From assembly GCA_964585585.1 (NCBI GenBank), contig CAZPEL010000013.1, forward strand, positions 1 through 24,535: a stretch of DNA of 24,535 nt, in the 5' to 3' direction. The notes beneath the pieces were generated by a model. It was not told the DNA's origin, ran no database searches, and was given only the letters and a program-made list of their open reading frames with translations. This document shows positions 1-6,904 of the stretch, piece after piece. The stretch is from CAZNAQ01 sp964585585. Lineage in GTDB: Bacteria > Patescibacteriota > Patescibacteriia > Patescibacteriales > JAGXOH01. Each line of letters opens with the position of its first letter. Position 1 is the stretch's first letter. The position numbers were made by a program, and so were the translations under genes.

Positions 1-212
1 ATTCCCAAAAACAAAAACAGCCCGAGCAGGGCTGCTGTTTTGACATATCTGTTTTTCCAAAAAATTATCAAGACCGCCAACGCAGTCAAACATAGGAGCC
101 AAACAAATTCTTGGTAGTGCCAATATTTCAAGGGCAGAAAGGAAGCTAATCCGACACCAAAAATAAAAGATAAACAAGAGAGGAGGAATATATGAGACTT
201 CTTGATGGCCAT
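1..212 (-). CDS. ComEC/Rec2-like competence membrane protein, N-terminal fragment
   Basis: This is an open frame of 70 codons running off the left edge of the window. It starts at an ATG (positions 212-210) with no SD. The translation begins MAIKKSHIFLLSCLSFIFG and shows two hydrophobic segments (about residues 8-28 and 36-52) split by an aromatic loop (KYWHYQEF), then a basic KNRYVK turn and the start of a third segment. This pattern fits the N-terminus of ComEC/Rec2 channel proteins, which carry single-stranded DNA across the inner membrane during natural transformation; the family typically opens with two or three such helices before the soluble OB-like domain. The diagnostic competence and metallo-beta-lactamase domains lie outside the window, so the family call rests on the start alone. 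Another polytopic membrane protein is possible. Confidence 0.5.
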   Translation of the reverse strand, partial: MAIKKSHIFLLSCLSFIFGVGLASFLPLKYWHYQEFVWLLCLTALAVLIIFWKNRYVKTAALLGLFLFLG

Positions 213-471
213 AAAGATACGAATGACAGTGGGGTATTACTAAATTCTGCCTCGCTGGGGAAAAGTCTGGGGTAGTAAACAGAAATAGTAAACAGTCAAC
301 AGTAAACCGTTCCATTATAATTCCTCCCCTTGTTTAAGGGGAGGTTAGGAGGGGTTTTTTCTAGAACGCCAACCCCTCTTAATCTCCCTGCCTACCGGCA
401 GGCAGGCCCTTACCAAGGGGAGAAAAGCACAGTCGCAACCAATAACTGTTTACTGTTGACTATTGACTCTA
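213..471. repeat. Nested inverted-repeat element between comEC-like gene and prfB
   Basis: No gene is seen here. An outer 14-bp perfect inverted repeat (AGTCAACAGTAAAC at 294-307 and its complement at 448-461) encloses a second inverted pair (340-356 with 371-387, about 15 of 17 matching). Inside it are a small hairpin at 323-344 built on CCTCCCCTT/AAGGGGAGG and a palindromic insert at 387-406 built on CCTGCCT/AGGCAGG. The CCCCTT/AAGGGG word recurs at 413-421. The layout resembles non-coding MITE-like or REP-like repeats common between genes in Patescibacteria. No transposase or target duplication is visible. Confidence 0.6.
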
Positions 472-1569
472 TTACTCCTCTAAATCCTTCTTGAGATAAC
501 TTTCAATAAACGGCTCGATCTCTCCGTCCATTACTCCGTCCACGTCCGAGGTTTCGTAGTTGGTCCGGTGGTCCTTGACCATGGTATGGGGTTGGAAGAC
601 ATAGGAACGGATCTGCTTGCCCCATTCCGCGGTCTGGACTTCTCCCTTGGCCTCCTCTTTTTCCTTTTCTTTTTCTTGCTCCTGCTTGGCGTGGAGCTTG
701 GACTTCAATATCTTCATTGCGGTCTCTTTGTTTTGGTGTTGGGATTTCTCATTCTGGCAGGAAACGGTGATGCCGGTGGGGACATGAACTATCCGAACCG
801 CGCTTTCGGTCTTGTTGACACTCTGGCCTCCGGGCCCGGAAGCCCCGAAAGTATCTACCCGAAGATCATCCTCCTTGACCTCGATCTCTTTTTCTTCCGG
901 CAATTCCGGGACCACTTCCACCAAAGCAAAGGAGGTATGCCGCATACCCTCGGCGTCAAAGGGCGATATCCGAACCAGCCGATGTACTCCGGCCTCGGAC
1001 CGGAGATAGCCAAAAACCCAAACTCCGTCCACTTTTATGGTCACGCTTTTCACTCCGGCCTCGTTTCCGGGGACCCGATCCAAGATAGTGGGCTGCCAGC
1101 CCTTTTTCTCGATAAACCGCAGATACATCCTTTCCAAAAGCTGGGCCCAGTCCTGGGCGTCCACCCCGCCGGTTCCGGCGTGGATGGAAATAATGGCGCT
1201 GTTCCGATCATATTCGCCGGAAAACAGAGTATAAAACTCCAATTCCCGGAATTTTTTATACAATTCCCGGAATTTTTTATGAGCTTCGTCCTCTAAAGAA
1301 GAATCATTCTCTTCCTGGGCCAGGGCAACCAGCTCCTCCAGGTCGGTTATCTCCTGCTCCACTTGACTCCACTTCTCCACTTCTTTGTCCAGGTCTTCCA
1401 CTTTCTTGCTGACCCGAACCGCCTCTTCCCGGTCATCCCAAAAATCGGGCCGATTCATCTTGTTCTTTTCCGCCTGGGCCTCCTGCCTTTTGCCCTCTAT
1501 ATCCAGGGATTCCTTGATCCTTAAAAACCTCTCCCTTAAATCCTCCAATTGTTTCAATAAATTTTCCAT
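472..1569 (-). CDS. prfB: Peptide chain release factor 2
   Basis: Class I release factor, 365 aa, a normal length for RF2. It recognises UGA and UAA in the ribosomal A site and triggers release of the finished peptide. Visible features are the RF2-type recognition tripeptide SPF (residues 202-204, in GVHRLVRISPFD) and the catalytic GGQ (247-249, in GASGPGGQSVNKTES). The N-terminal helical domain (about 1-110) and C-terminal helix are complete. Many bacteria place an in-frame UGA near codon 25 of prfB to autoregulate it by +1 frameshifting; here the frame is continuous, so that control is absent. The ATG has an A/T-rich leader and no SD. It follows the kinase-like gene by 17 bp and is probably cotranscribed with it. 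Confidence 0.97.
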   Translation of the reverse strand: MENLLKQLEDLRERFLRIKESLDIEGKRQEAQAEKNKMNRPDFWDDREEAVRVSKKVEDLDKEVEKWSQVEQEITDLEELVALAQEENDSSLEDEAHKKFRELYKKFRELEFYTLFSGEYDRNSAIISIHAGTGGVDAQDWAQLLERMYLRFIEKKGWQPTILDRVPGNEAGVKSVTIKVDGVWVFGYLRSEAGVHRLVRISPFDAEGMRHTSFALVEVVPELPEEKEIEVKEDDLRVDTFGASGPGGQSVNKTESAVRIVHVPTGITVSCQNEKSQHQNKETAMKILKSKLHAKQEQEKEKEKEEAKGEVQTAEWGKQIRSYVFQPHTMVKDHRTNYETSDVDGVMDGEIEPFIESYLKKDLEE

Positions 1570-1586
1570 ATATTATTTTTTAAAAG

Positions 1587-2582
1587 CTAAATCAACTCAT
1601 CAAATAATTGATAAAGCAAACTCAACCTTTTTTCCTTTTCTTCCCGGGGCTTGTCCGAAGCACAGACATCGGCCAATATGGTCCCCAATATCCTTTCTAT
1701 CACGCAATAGGGAAAGAAATTATCAAAATCCTTTATCCCTAATTCCTCCGCCACCGGCTTAATGTCCTCGATCCAGCTGAACACTCCTTTTCGCCACTCG
1801 GAATAATCCTGATGCCAATCCGCCGACATTATATGATCGGCCCAGATCATAAAGGCCAGTTCATATCCTTCCGGATACATTTTGGCGTGAGCAAAATCGG
1901 TTAAATACATCATATCCTCGCCGGGAACTTGGAAGATCTCTTTCGGTTTAACATGACCGTGGCACCACCTCATTCCCCTTCCTTGAAAGGCTTCTCGGAT
2001 AGCCCTCATACCTTGTTGATATCTGGAAAGGATCTCTTCCGCGTCCAATACTTTTCCTTTGCCGGACCAATGGTCATCTTGTTCCTTGTCGGTGGCCAGT
2101 TGCAGCCAATTGTTTATCCGATGATCATGATATTCAGAAGCCGATAACTTCTCCACCAGAGTTAATTCCCGAGTAGGGGTGGAAGGAAAGCTCCGCCGGT
2201 ATTCCAAAAAGGCCTCCAAGAATTTTTCTCTTTCCTCTCGCGACAAGGGAGATTGAAAGGGAACGGCATTATCCGGCAATTTCTCCATTATAAACCATCC
2301 CTTCTTAGGGGAGGTCATTTCATGCTCATACAGACGAGGGGCTGTCAACCGGGAGCTCTTATTATTCTCGTGAAATTTCTTTAAAACCTCGGGTTCATCG
2401 GTCATTCTGGGGTCATCATAGGCCTTTAAAACAGCCGGCTTGCCCTGAAAAACGCCGGACAGAATAACATTTCTAACCCGGCCGGTCTTATAATAATCGG
2501 CTTGGTATATCTTTTCCTCCACTTTAAAACCGGCCTCCCGACCCTTTTCTTCAGCCCATTTTTGTAATTCTGACTTGGACAT
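1587..2582 (-). CDS. APH/choline-kinase-fold protein with degenerate catalytic loop
   Basis: 331 aa with the outline of an aminoglycoside phosphotransferase-type (APH) kinase. There is a beta-strand lysine in AVLKAY (K53), a hinge-like segment WFIMEKLPD (96-104), the catalytic-loop position WCHGHVKPKEIF (206-217) and a metal-binding DFG equivalent LTDFAHA (227-233) followed by YELAFMIW. In active APH enzymes the loop reads H-G-D-x4-N. Here the catalytic Asp is His (H210) and the metal-binding Asn is Glu (E215), while D229 is kept. The protein may therefore be a pseudokinase or use altered chemistry; no substrate can be inferred. It is the first gene of a unit with prfB 17 bp downstream. A start at the ATG at 2582 with no SD is consistent with neighbouring genes. 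Confidence 0.7.
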   Translation of the reverse strand: MSKSELQKWAEEKGREAGFKVEEKIYQADYYKTGRVRNVILSGVFQGKPAVLKAYDDPRMTDEPEVLKKFHENNKSSRLTAPRLYEHEMTSPKKGWFIMEKLPDNAVPFQSPLSREEREKFLEAFLEYRRSFPSTPTRELTLVEKLSASEYHDHRINNWLQLATDKEQDDHWSGKGKVLDAEEILSRYQQGMRAIREAFQGRGMRWCHGHVKPKEIFQVPGEDMMYLTDFAHAKMYPEGYELAFMIWADHIMSADWHQDYSEWRKGVFSWIEDIKPVAEELGIKDFDNFFPYCVIERILGTILADVCASDKPREEKEKRLSLLYQLFDELI

Positions 2583-2592
2583 AACTGCTTAT

Positions 2593-2621
2593 ATCTTAAA
2601 GTATTAAGGATAAAATGTAAA
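2593..2621 (-). promoter_or_regulatory. Sigma70-type promoter of the kinase-like gene and prfB
   Basis: TTTACA (2616-2621) and TAAGAT (2593-2598) are separated by 17 bp. The -10 box lies about 10 bp before the ATG at 2582, so the transcript would be leaderless or nearly so. The -35 box overlaps the T-rich tail of the upstream palindrome. Confidence 0.45.
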
Positions 2622-2647
2622 ACCCCGCCGTTCGCGAACGGCGGGGT
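2613..2647 (-). terminator. Strong intrinsic terminator at the end of the ribosomal operon
   Basis: A perfect 26-bp GC-rich palindrome (2622-2647, core CCGTTCGCGAACGG) is followed on the minus strand by TTTTACATTTTAT. It is the strongest stem in the spacer and lies about 150 bp after the rpsI stop. Its T-tract merges into the promoter of the next unit. Confidence 0.6.
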
Positions 2648-2684
2648 GATATATAGAAACAAATAGACGGAAAAAGATATCCAT

Positions 2685-2740
2685 CCTATAAAATCTTTTA
2701 TGGCCGTAGAGCTCTTGCTCGCTATAAAAGATTTTATGGG
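2685..2740. repeat. Long AT-rich hairpin
   Basis: Arms at 2685-2704 and 2721-2740 are inverted copies (18 of 20 matching, core ATAAAATCTTTTAT) around a 16-nt loop. It lies between the two terminator-like hairpins after rpsI. It could be a processing site, part of a composite terminator or a repeat remnant. Confidence 0.5.
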
Positions 2741-2765
2741 ATACTTTGACTTTTTTGAAAAGGTT

Positions 2766-2790
2766 AAAACTTTTTTCTCAAAAAAGTTTT
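2766..2790 (-). terminator. AT-rich hairpin just after rpsI
   Basis: A perfect 11-bp stem (AAAACTTTTTT and its complement) with a 3-nt loop starts 8 bp past the rpsI stop. The U-run after it on the minus strand is short and interrupted, so it is probably a weak terminator or 3'-end stabiliser backed up by the palindrome at 2622-2647. Confidence 0.45.
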
Positions 2791-2797
2791 AAATACT

Positions 2798-3397
2798 TTA
2801 TCTCTTGGACCATTGCGGGGCTCTTCTGGCCTTCTTGAGTCCGGGTTTCTTTCTTTCCACTCTTCTCGGATCTCTGGTGGTCCAACCCTTGGCCTTCAAG
2901 GTGGCGGTCAGATCGGCGTCGTGTTTGATCAAGGCTCGAGAGATACCCAGTCTGGCCGCCTCGGCCTGACCCTGTATTCCTCCGCCTTTAACTAATATGG
3001 ATATGTCCATATCCTTTTGCTGACCGGTTAGTTTCAGGGGCTGATAGACCACATGGATCCTGTCCTCGTCAAAAAAATCCTCTATTTTCTTATCATTAAC
3101 AACTATAGCTCCGCTCCCCTTGGGGTAAACCCTTACTTGAGCCACTGATCTTTTTCTTCTGCCAATAGCCGGAGTGAACTCTCCCTGGAATTCCTTTGGA
3201 GCTTTTTCTTGTTTCTTTTTGGCAGTAGTACTCTTGGCCTCGGTTTCCTTAGTAGCGGTTTTAGTGGACTTGGCGGCGGTTTTGGTGGTAGTTTTAGCCG
3301 TACTCTTAGTAGTTTTGGCCGCTTCGGTCTTAGCGGTGCTTTTTTCCGAAGCCTCACTCTTTTTAGTTGTGCTTGTGGTGGTTTTCTTTTCCGGCAT
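2798..3397 (-). CDS. rpsI: 30S ribosomal protein S9 with Lys/Thr/Ala-rich N-terminal tail
   Basis: 199 aa against about 130 for a usual S9. The canonical domain begins near residue 75 (AIGRRKRSVAQVRV) and keeps the family landmarks: a GGG..GQAEAARLGISRAL stretch, TTRDPRRVERKKPG and the invariant SKR C-terminus that reaches tRNA in the P site. Residues 1-74 are a low-complexity Lys, Thr, Ala and Ser tail (repeats such as KTTKSTAKTTTK) with no predicted fold, resembling histone-H1-like C-terminal tails. The gene is last in the infA-rpsI operon, 15 bp after rplM. The start at 3397 is supported because the tail is in frame and no ATG lies closer to the core. S11 and RpoA in this operon have related tails. 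Confidence 0.96.
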   Translation of the reverse strand: MPEKKTTTSTTKKSEASEKSTAKTEAAKTTKSTAKTTTKTAAKSTKTATKETEAKSTTAKKKQEKAPKEFQGEFTPAIGRRKRSVAQVRVYPKGSGAIVVNDKKIEDFFDEDRIHVVYQPLKLTGQQKDMDISILVKGGGIQGQAEAARLGISRALIKHDADLTATLKAKGWTTRDPRRVERKKPGLKKARRAPQWSKR

Positions 3398-3412
3398 ATC
3401 TTAAATAGATGT

Positions 3413-3760
3413 TTATTTAATAATTAATCTTTTTAACATATTCTTCCTGAGCTTATTATCCGGCAACATTTTTCTAACCGCTCTCCTTAAAACTTCGCCC
3501 GGATCTTTCTGGAACAATTCCTCCACTTTTTCCTCTTTTAGCCCGCCCGGGTAACCGGAGTGCCGATAGTATTTCTTTTGCTCCATTTTTTTTCCGGTCA
3601 AAACAAGCTGATCCACATTATCCACTTCCACTATATCTCCCATATCCAAGTGGGGCTGGAATTCCGGCTTGTTCTTGCCGCGAAGGATCATGGCGATCTC
3701 GGTGGCCAATCTGCCCAAGGGTCTGTCAGTGGCATCAATTGTATGTTTTTGTCTTTCCAT
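3413..3760 (-). CDS. rplM: 50S ribosomal protein L13, short form
   Basis: 115 aa. It matches L13 from TIDATDRPLGRLATEIAMILRGKNK through the YYRHSGYPGG turn to the MLPDNKLRKNMLKRL helix. Bacterial L13 is usually about 140 aa and goes on with a further 25 or so residues (the HPHxAQ region); here it ends just after MLKRLIIK. The natural stop and flush junction with rpsI suggest a genuine shortening rather than an error. L13 binds 23S rRNA early in 50S assembly. It starts at an SD-less ATG at 3760 and is separated from rplQ by an 88-bp spacer with repeat words. Confidence 0.96.
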   Translation of the reverse strand: MERQKHTIDATDRPLGRLATEIAMILRGKNKPEFQPHLDMGDIVEVDNVDQLVLTGKKMEQKKYYRHSGYPGGLKEEKVEELFQKDPGEVLRRAVRKMLPDNKLRKNMLKRLIIK

Positions 3761-3817
3761 ATGTAATTACAAATTCACAAATTTGAATTTATTTATTTTA
3801 TTTATTAACTTTGATCT

Positions 3818-3845
3818 AATATCCAATATCAAGTATCCAATATCC
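3818..3845. repeat. Dispersed AT-rich repeat of ATATCCAATATC words
   Basis: This spacer between rplQ and rplM holds two imperfect copies of AATATCCAATATC. The 13-mer AGTATCCAATATC (3832-3844) recurs exactly, inverted, at 17356-17368 between ygjP and uvrD. Confidence 0.5.
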
Positions 3846-3848
3846 ATT

Positions 3849-4199
3849 CTATACAAGCTCGATCTGGACCATTTTGGCTCCGTCTCCTTGTCGGTAGCCC
3901 AGCTTTACTATTCGAGTATAACCCCCGGGTCTGTCCTGATATCTTTCACCCAAAACTTCCATCAATTTTTTAGAGGCATTCTCCTCAGGCAACAAAGAGA
4001 TCAATCTCCTTCTGGCATGCAGATCTCCTTTTTTGGCAACAGTGATGGCTCTCTCCACTACCGGTTTTACCGCCTTGGCCTTGGCCTCGGTGGTCTTTAC
4101 TTTTTCATAGATAACTATACTGGAAGCTAAATTCCGAAGCATCATATTCCTGTGCTCGGCCTTCCTGCCCAAAATTTTTCCTTTCTTTTTATGCCGCAT
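3849..4199 (-). CDS. rplQ: 50S ribosomal protein L17
   Basis: 116 aa, full length. It begins MRHKKKGKILGRKAEHRNMM, followed by LRNLASSIVIYEKVKTTEAKAKAVKPVVER and ends with the GGYTRIVKLGYRQGDGAKM segment typical of bacterial L17. It is a 50S protein near the exit tunnel. It lies 20 bp downstream of rpoA, the standard bacterial rpoA-rplQ order, with no SD. Nothing looks broken. Confidence 0.97.
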   Translation of the reverse strand: MRHKKKGKILGRKAEHRNMMLRNLASSIVIYEKVKTTEAKAKAVKPVVERAITVAKKGDLHARRRLISLLPEENASKKLMEVLGERYQDRPGGYTRIVKLGYRQGDGAKMVQIELV

Positions 4200-4219
4200 A
4201 TATTTCTAAATTAACTGAA

Positions 4220-5086
4220 TTATTTTTTGGAATCATCCTTTTTTTTAGTGGTTTTAGTGGTTTTGGAAGCGGTGGATTTGCTGGAGTCGGTAGTGGTCTT
4301 TTTGGAAGTGGATTTTTTCTCTTTTACTTCTTCTTTCTCGCCCTCGTCCTCTTTTTTAGGGGAAGAGGTCTTTTTGCTCTTGGTTTCCTTCTTCTCGGTT
4401 TCATCCTCTTGTAAAGATTGGAATTGCTCCACTAAAACGGCCACGGCCTGATCAAAGGCCTCCTTGGGATCAATAGTGCCGTCGGTGGTAATATTCAAAA
4501 TCAATTTATCCCAATTGGTCATTTTACCGACTCGGACATTCTCTACGCTGATACCAACCGCCAAAATGGGTGAAAAAACAGCATCAACTTCAATATAGCC
4601 GATCTCTTCCTTTTTCTCCTCGTTTTGTTCCACGGTTTGATAACCCCGACCCGGAGCCACAGTTATCTCCATGCTCAAGCTGCCGCCAACATCGGTTATA
4701 TTGGCCAATTCCAGATCCGGATTAACTATTTCCACTTGGCCGTTCTTGGAAATATCAGCCGCGGTTACTTTCTTCTTACCGGTAACTTCCAATTCCAACT
4801 TTTGCTCTTCGTCACCGGTTATTTTTAATCTTAATTGTTTTAAATTCAAAATTATATCCAACACATCCTCTTTAACATGGGGCAAAGTAGTAAATTCATG
4901 ATTGGCCCCCTTGATCTTAACTCCGGTAACAGCCGCCCCGGGTAAAGAGGAAAGCAAAACTCTTCTCAAAGAATTACCCAAGGTCATGCCATAACCGGGA
5001 TAAAAAGGTTCCACGGTAACGACACCTTGATTGGCCTGATCACTCTTTTGATAATTTATTTTATTGGGTTTTGCTATTTTTTCCAT
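4220..5086 (-). CDS. rpoA: RNA polymerase alpha subunit lacking the C-terminal domain
   Basis: 288 aa from the ATG at 5086 (a TTG 15 bp upstream is a less likely start). The N-terminal assembly domain is complete: VEPFYPGYGMTLGNSLRRVLLSSLPGAAVTGVKI near residues 25-58, then FTTLPHVKEDVLDIILNLKQLRL and NWDKLILNITTDGTIDPKEA. This part dimerises and nucleates beta and beta' assembly. After about residue 226, where other bacteria have a linker and the alpha-CTD (helix-hairpin-helix, AGI motif) that binds UP elements and activators, there is only a tail of 60 or so residues made of Lys, Ser, Thr, Glu and Asp. No HhH sequence can be recognised. The gene sits between rpsD and rplQ and has no SD. Confidence 0.95.
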   Translation of the reverse strand: MEKIAKPNKINYQKSDQANQGVVTVEPFYPGYGMTLGNSLRRVLLSSLPGAAVTGVKIKGANHEFTTLPHVKEDVLDIILNLKQLRLKITGDEEQKLELEVTGKKKVTAADISKNGQVEIVNPDLELANITDVGGSLSMEITVAPGRGYQTVEQNEEKKEEIGYIEVDAVFSPILAVGISVENVRVGKMTNWDKLILNITTDGTIDPKEAFDQAVAVLVEQFQSLQEDETEKKETKSKKTSSPKKEDEGEKEEVKEKKSTSKKTTTDSSKSTASKTTKTTKKKDDSKK

Positions 5087-5150
5087 AAAAATTGGGGGCA
5101 ACTTGTTATAAAGGACCGGCCTCTATATGTTGCCGAGTTATTTAGATATA

Positions 5151-5786
5151 TTAAGAATAGTACTCAATTATCATCTGAGTGTTAAGATTGGTCTTCTCCA
5201 GATCCTCCTGGGTGGGTTCGTGAAGCATCTTAACCTCAAGATCTTCCATATTCAAGCTAAGCCAGCCCGGAGTCTCTATCTGCTTTAATTTTTCCTTGAT
5301 ATTTTTGAAATGCTTGCTTCTTTTGGCCTTATCCTTGGCCTTGACCACATCCCCTTGCTTAACTTGGTAAGAGGGAACATTAACCTTCTTGTCATTGACC
5401 AAGAAATGTCCGTGGTTTACCAACTGCCTGGCTTGGTGACGGGAAGAAGCAAAACCGGCCCGATAAACCAAATTGTCCAATCTGGTCTCCAATAATATCA
5501 GCAAATTGGAACCGGTGTCTCCGCTCCTTTTTTGAGCCCTTTCAAAAGTCAAACGAAACTGCTTTTCCATTAAAGTGTATTGCTTTCTGGCTTTTTGTTT
5601 TTCCGCTAACTGCAAGCCATATTCACTTATCTTCTGCCTTCGGCCGACTCGGGGTCCGTGGATTCCCGGAGGATAATTCCTTTTGACCATGGCACACTTC
5701 GGAGAATTGCATCTTTCCCCTTTGAGCATCAATTTCTCGCCGACTCGGCGGCACTGCTTACATTTTGGCTCTAAATTTTTTCCCAT
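5151..5786 (-). CDS. rpsD: 30S ribosomal protein S4, zinc-binding form
   Basis: 211 aa, full length. S4 binds 16S rRNA first and organises the 5' domain of the 30S subunit. The N-terminus carries four cysteines (C9, C12, C26, C31 in CKQC and GERCNSPKC), the zinc-binding form of S4. The S4 RNA-binding domain follows (RLDNLVYRAGFASSRHQARQ, then VNHGHFLVNDKKVNVPSY). In enterobacteria S4 represses its own operon; nothing in the short spacer here shows that. The spacer before it (5787-5840) contains two copies of AAATTCGAA (5804-5812, 5818-5826), another small AT repeat. No SD. Confidence 0.97.
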   Translation of the reverse strand: MGKNLEPKCKQCRRVGEKLMLKGERCNSPKCAMVKRNYPPGIHGPRVGRRQKISEYGLQLAEKQKARKQYTLMEKQFRLTFERAQKRSGDTGSNLLILLETRLDNLVYRAGFASSRHQARQLVNHGHFLVNDKKVNVPSYQVKQGDVVKAKDKAKRSKHFKNIKEKLKQIETPGWLSLNMEDLEVKMLHEPTQEDLEKTNLNTQMIIEYYS

Positions 5787-5840
5787 AGTATTTAAAAAAT
5801 TAGAAATTCGAAGTTATAAATTCGAAATGATTTATAAGTT

Positions 5841-6494
5841 TTAGACCCGTCTCGGCTTTCGGGGGCGACATCCGTTGTGAGGTATGGGGGTAATATCCTT
5901 AATAGAGGTGACAAATAACCCTTGGGAATTTAAGGTCCTAATAGCGGATTCTCGACCCATGCCCACTCCTTTAACAAATACACTTAATTCCTTCATACCG
6001 TATTCCTGCTTGGCCTTCATAGTGGCGATCTTGGTAATGATCTGGGCGGCGTAAGGGGTTGATTTTTTGGGACCCTTAAAACCGGCCACTCCGGCACTGG
6101 CCCAAGAAATAACTTCCCCGTTCAGGTCGGTAATGGTAACAATGGTATTATTGTAAGTGGCCTTGATGTAGGCCTTGCCCACATCGACCTTACCTCTTTC
6201 CTTCTTTTTCTTTTTAACCTTCTTAGAAGCACTTTTCTTGCTGCTTTTTTCAGTCTTCTTTTTTTCCAGTTTCTTTTTAATATCCTCCGGAAGATCGTCA
6301 TCATCCTTCATAAGATCCTTGGCTGTCTCCTCTTTTTCTTCTTTTTTCTCTTGAACCGGACCTTGGTCCCGATCCTTTTGAGAGGAATCGGTATCCTTGT
6401 CACCGGCGCCGGAAACATCAGAAGCTTCCTGCTTCTCTTCTTGGGAGGTTTGGTCCTGTTCTTGTTCTTGGATGTCTTTGTTTTCTTCGCTCAT
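5841..6494 (-). CDS. rpsK: 30S ribosomal protein S11 with about 100-residue charged N-terminal extension
   Basis: 217 aa against about 130 for normal S11. The core starts near residue 101 (GKVDVGKAYIKATYNNTIVTI) and keeps FKGPKKSTPYAAQ, GVGMGRESAIRTL and the ITPIPHNGCRPRKPRRV end that lines the mRNA exit region of the platform. Residues 1-72 are very acidic and polar (Glu, Asp, Gln, Ser). Residues 73-100 switch to Lys-rich sequence (SKKSASKKVKKKKKERG). The acidic-then-basic layout suggests a disordered arm able to fold back on itself or touch rRNA. The extension is in frame from an ATG at 6494 and no internal ATG suits a short form (residue 62 would still leave a tail). It lies 23 bp after rpsM, without SD. 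Confidence 0.96.
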   Translation of the reverse strand: MSEENKDIQEQEQDQTSQEEKQEASDVSGAGDKDTDSSQKDRDQGPVQEKKEEKEETAKDLMKDDDDLPEDIKKKLEKKKTEKSSKKSASKKVKKKKKERGKVDVGKAYIKATYNNTIVTITDLNGEVISWASAGVAGFKGPKKSTPYAAQIITKIATMKAKQEYGMKELSVFVKGVGMGRESAIRTLNSQGLFVTSIKDITPIPHNGCRPRKPRRV

Positions 6495-6517
6495 ATATTA
6501 TTCTTATAAAAAATAAA

Positions 6518-6868
6518 TTATCTGTTCCTTTTTCTGGCGGTTTTGGCGTTGATCTTGGTTCTTTGGCCTCTCATGGGCAAGCTCTTGCTATGCCTTTCCC
6601 CGCGATAACAGCCGATCTCTTTTAATCTTTTGATATTGGCGGTCACTTCCCTTCTCAAGTCACCTTCCACCTTATATTCATTTTCGATTATCTCTCTGAT
6701 CTTGTTAACCTCGTCATCCACAAGTTCCGAGGCCCTTTTATTCTTATCCACTTGGGCCTTGTTCAATATTTCCTGAGCCATAGATTGGCCGATACCGAAA
6801 ATATAGGTCAAGGATATCTCTATCCGTTTTTCGTTGGGAATGGTTGTACCCGCAATTCTTATCGCCAT
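6518..6868 (-). CDS. rpsM: 30S ribosomal protein S13
   Basis: 116 aa, near the normal length. It has the helix-two-turn-helix start (RIAGTTIPNEKRIEISLTYIFGIG), the GCYRGERHSKSLPMRGQRT loop and a basic C-terminal tail ending in NAKTARKRNR that contacts tRNA in the P site. It sits in the 30S head and forms the intersubunit bridges. It follows rpmJ by 36 bp and precedes rpsK by 23 bp, the standard order. SD-less. Confidence 0.97.
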   Translation of the reverse strand: MAIRIAGTTIPNEKRIEISLTYIFGIGQSMAQEILNKAQVDKNKRASELVDDEVNKIREIIENEYKVEGDLRREVTANIKRLKEIGCYRGERHSKSLPMRGQRTKINAKTARKRNR

Positions 6869-6904
6869 AATATTTAATTAAATCCTAAATTATAAAAACA
6901 AAAA

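Noticed and set aside
568..1296. Long plus-strand frame of 242 codons opposite prfB
   Set aside because: The minus strand encodes a full, conserved RF2. The plus frame has no motif and an unnatural composition.
1480..1569. Programmed +1 frameshift site in prfB
   Set aside because: Translation is continuous through the usual frameshift position, with no in-frame UGA and no need for recoding.
2426..2662. Minus-strand 78-codon frame overlapping the start of the kinase-like gene
   Set aside because: It runs through a terminator palindrome and promoter, overlaps a better-supported frame and shows no family features.
3174..3404. Plus-strand frames rich in Val/Leu/Ser opposite the S9, RpoA and S11 tails (also 4227-4451)
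   Set aside because: They are the antisense of Lys/Thr-rich low-complexity coding sequence, with no SD, promoter or family features. Hydrophobicity is a by-product of reading AAR/ACN codons backwards.
5087..5101. TTG start giving RpoA five extra residues
   Set aside because: The ATG at 5086 matches the usual alpha N-terminus; the extra residues (MPPIF) come from spacer sequence.
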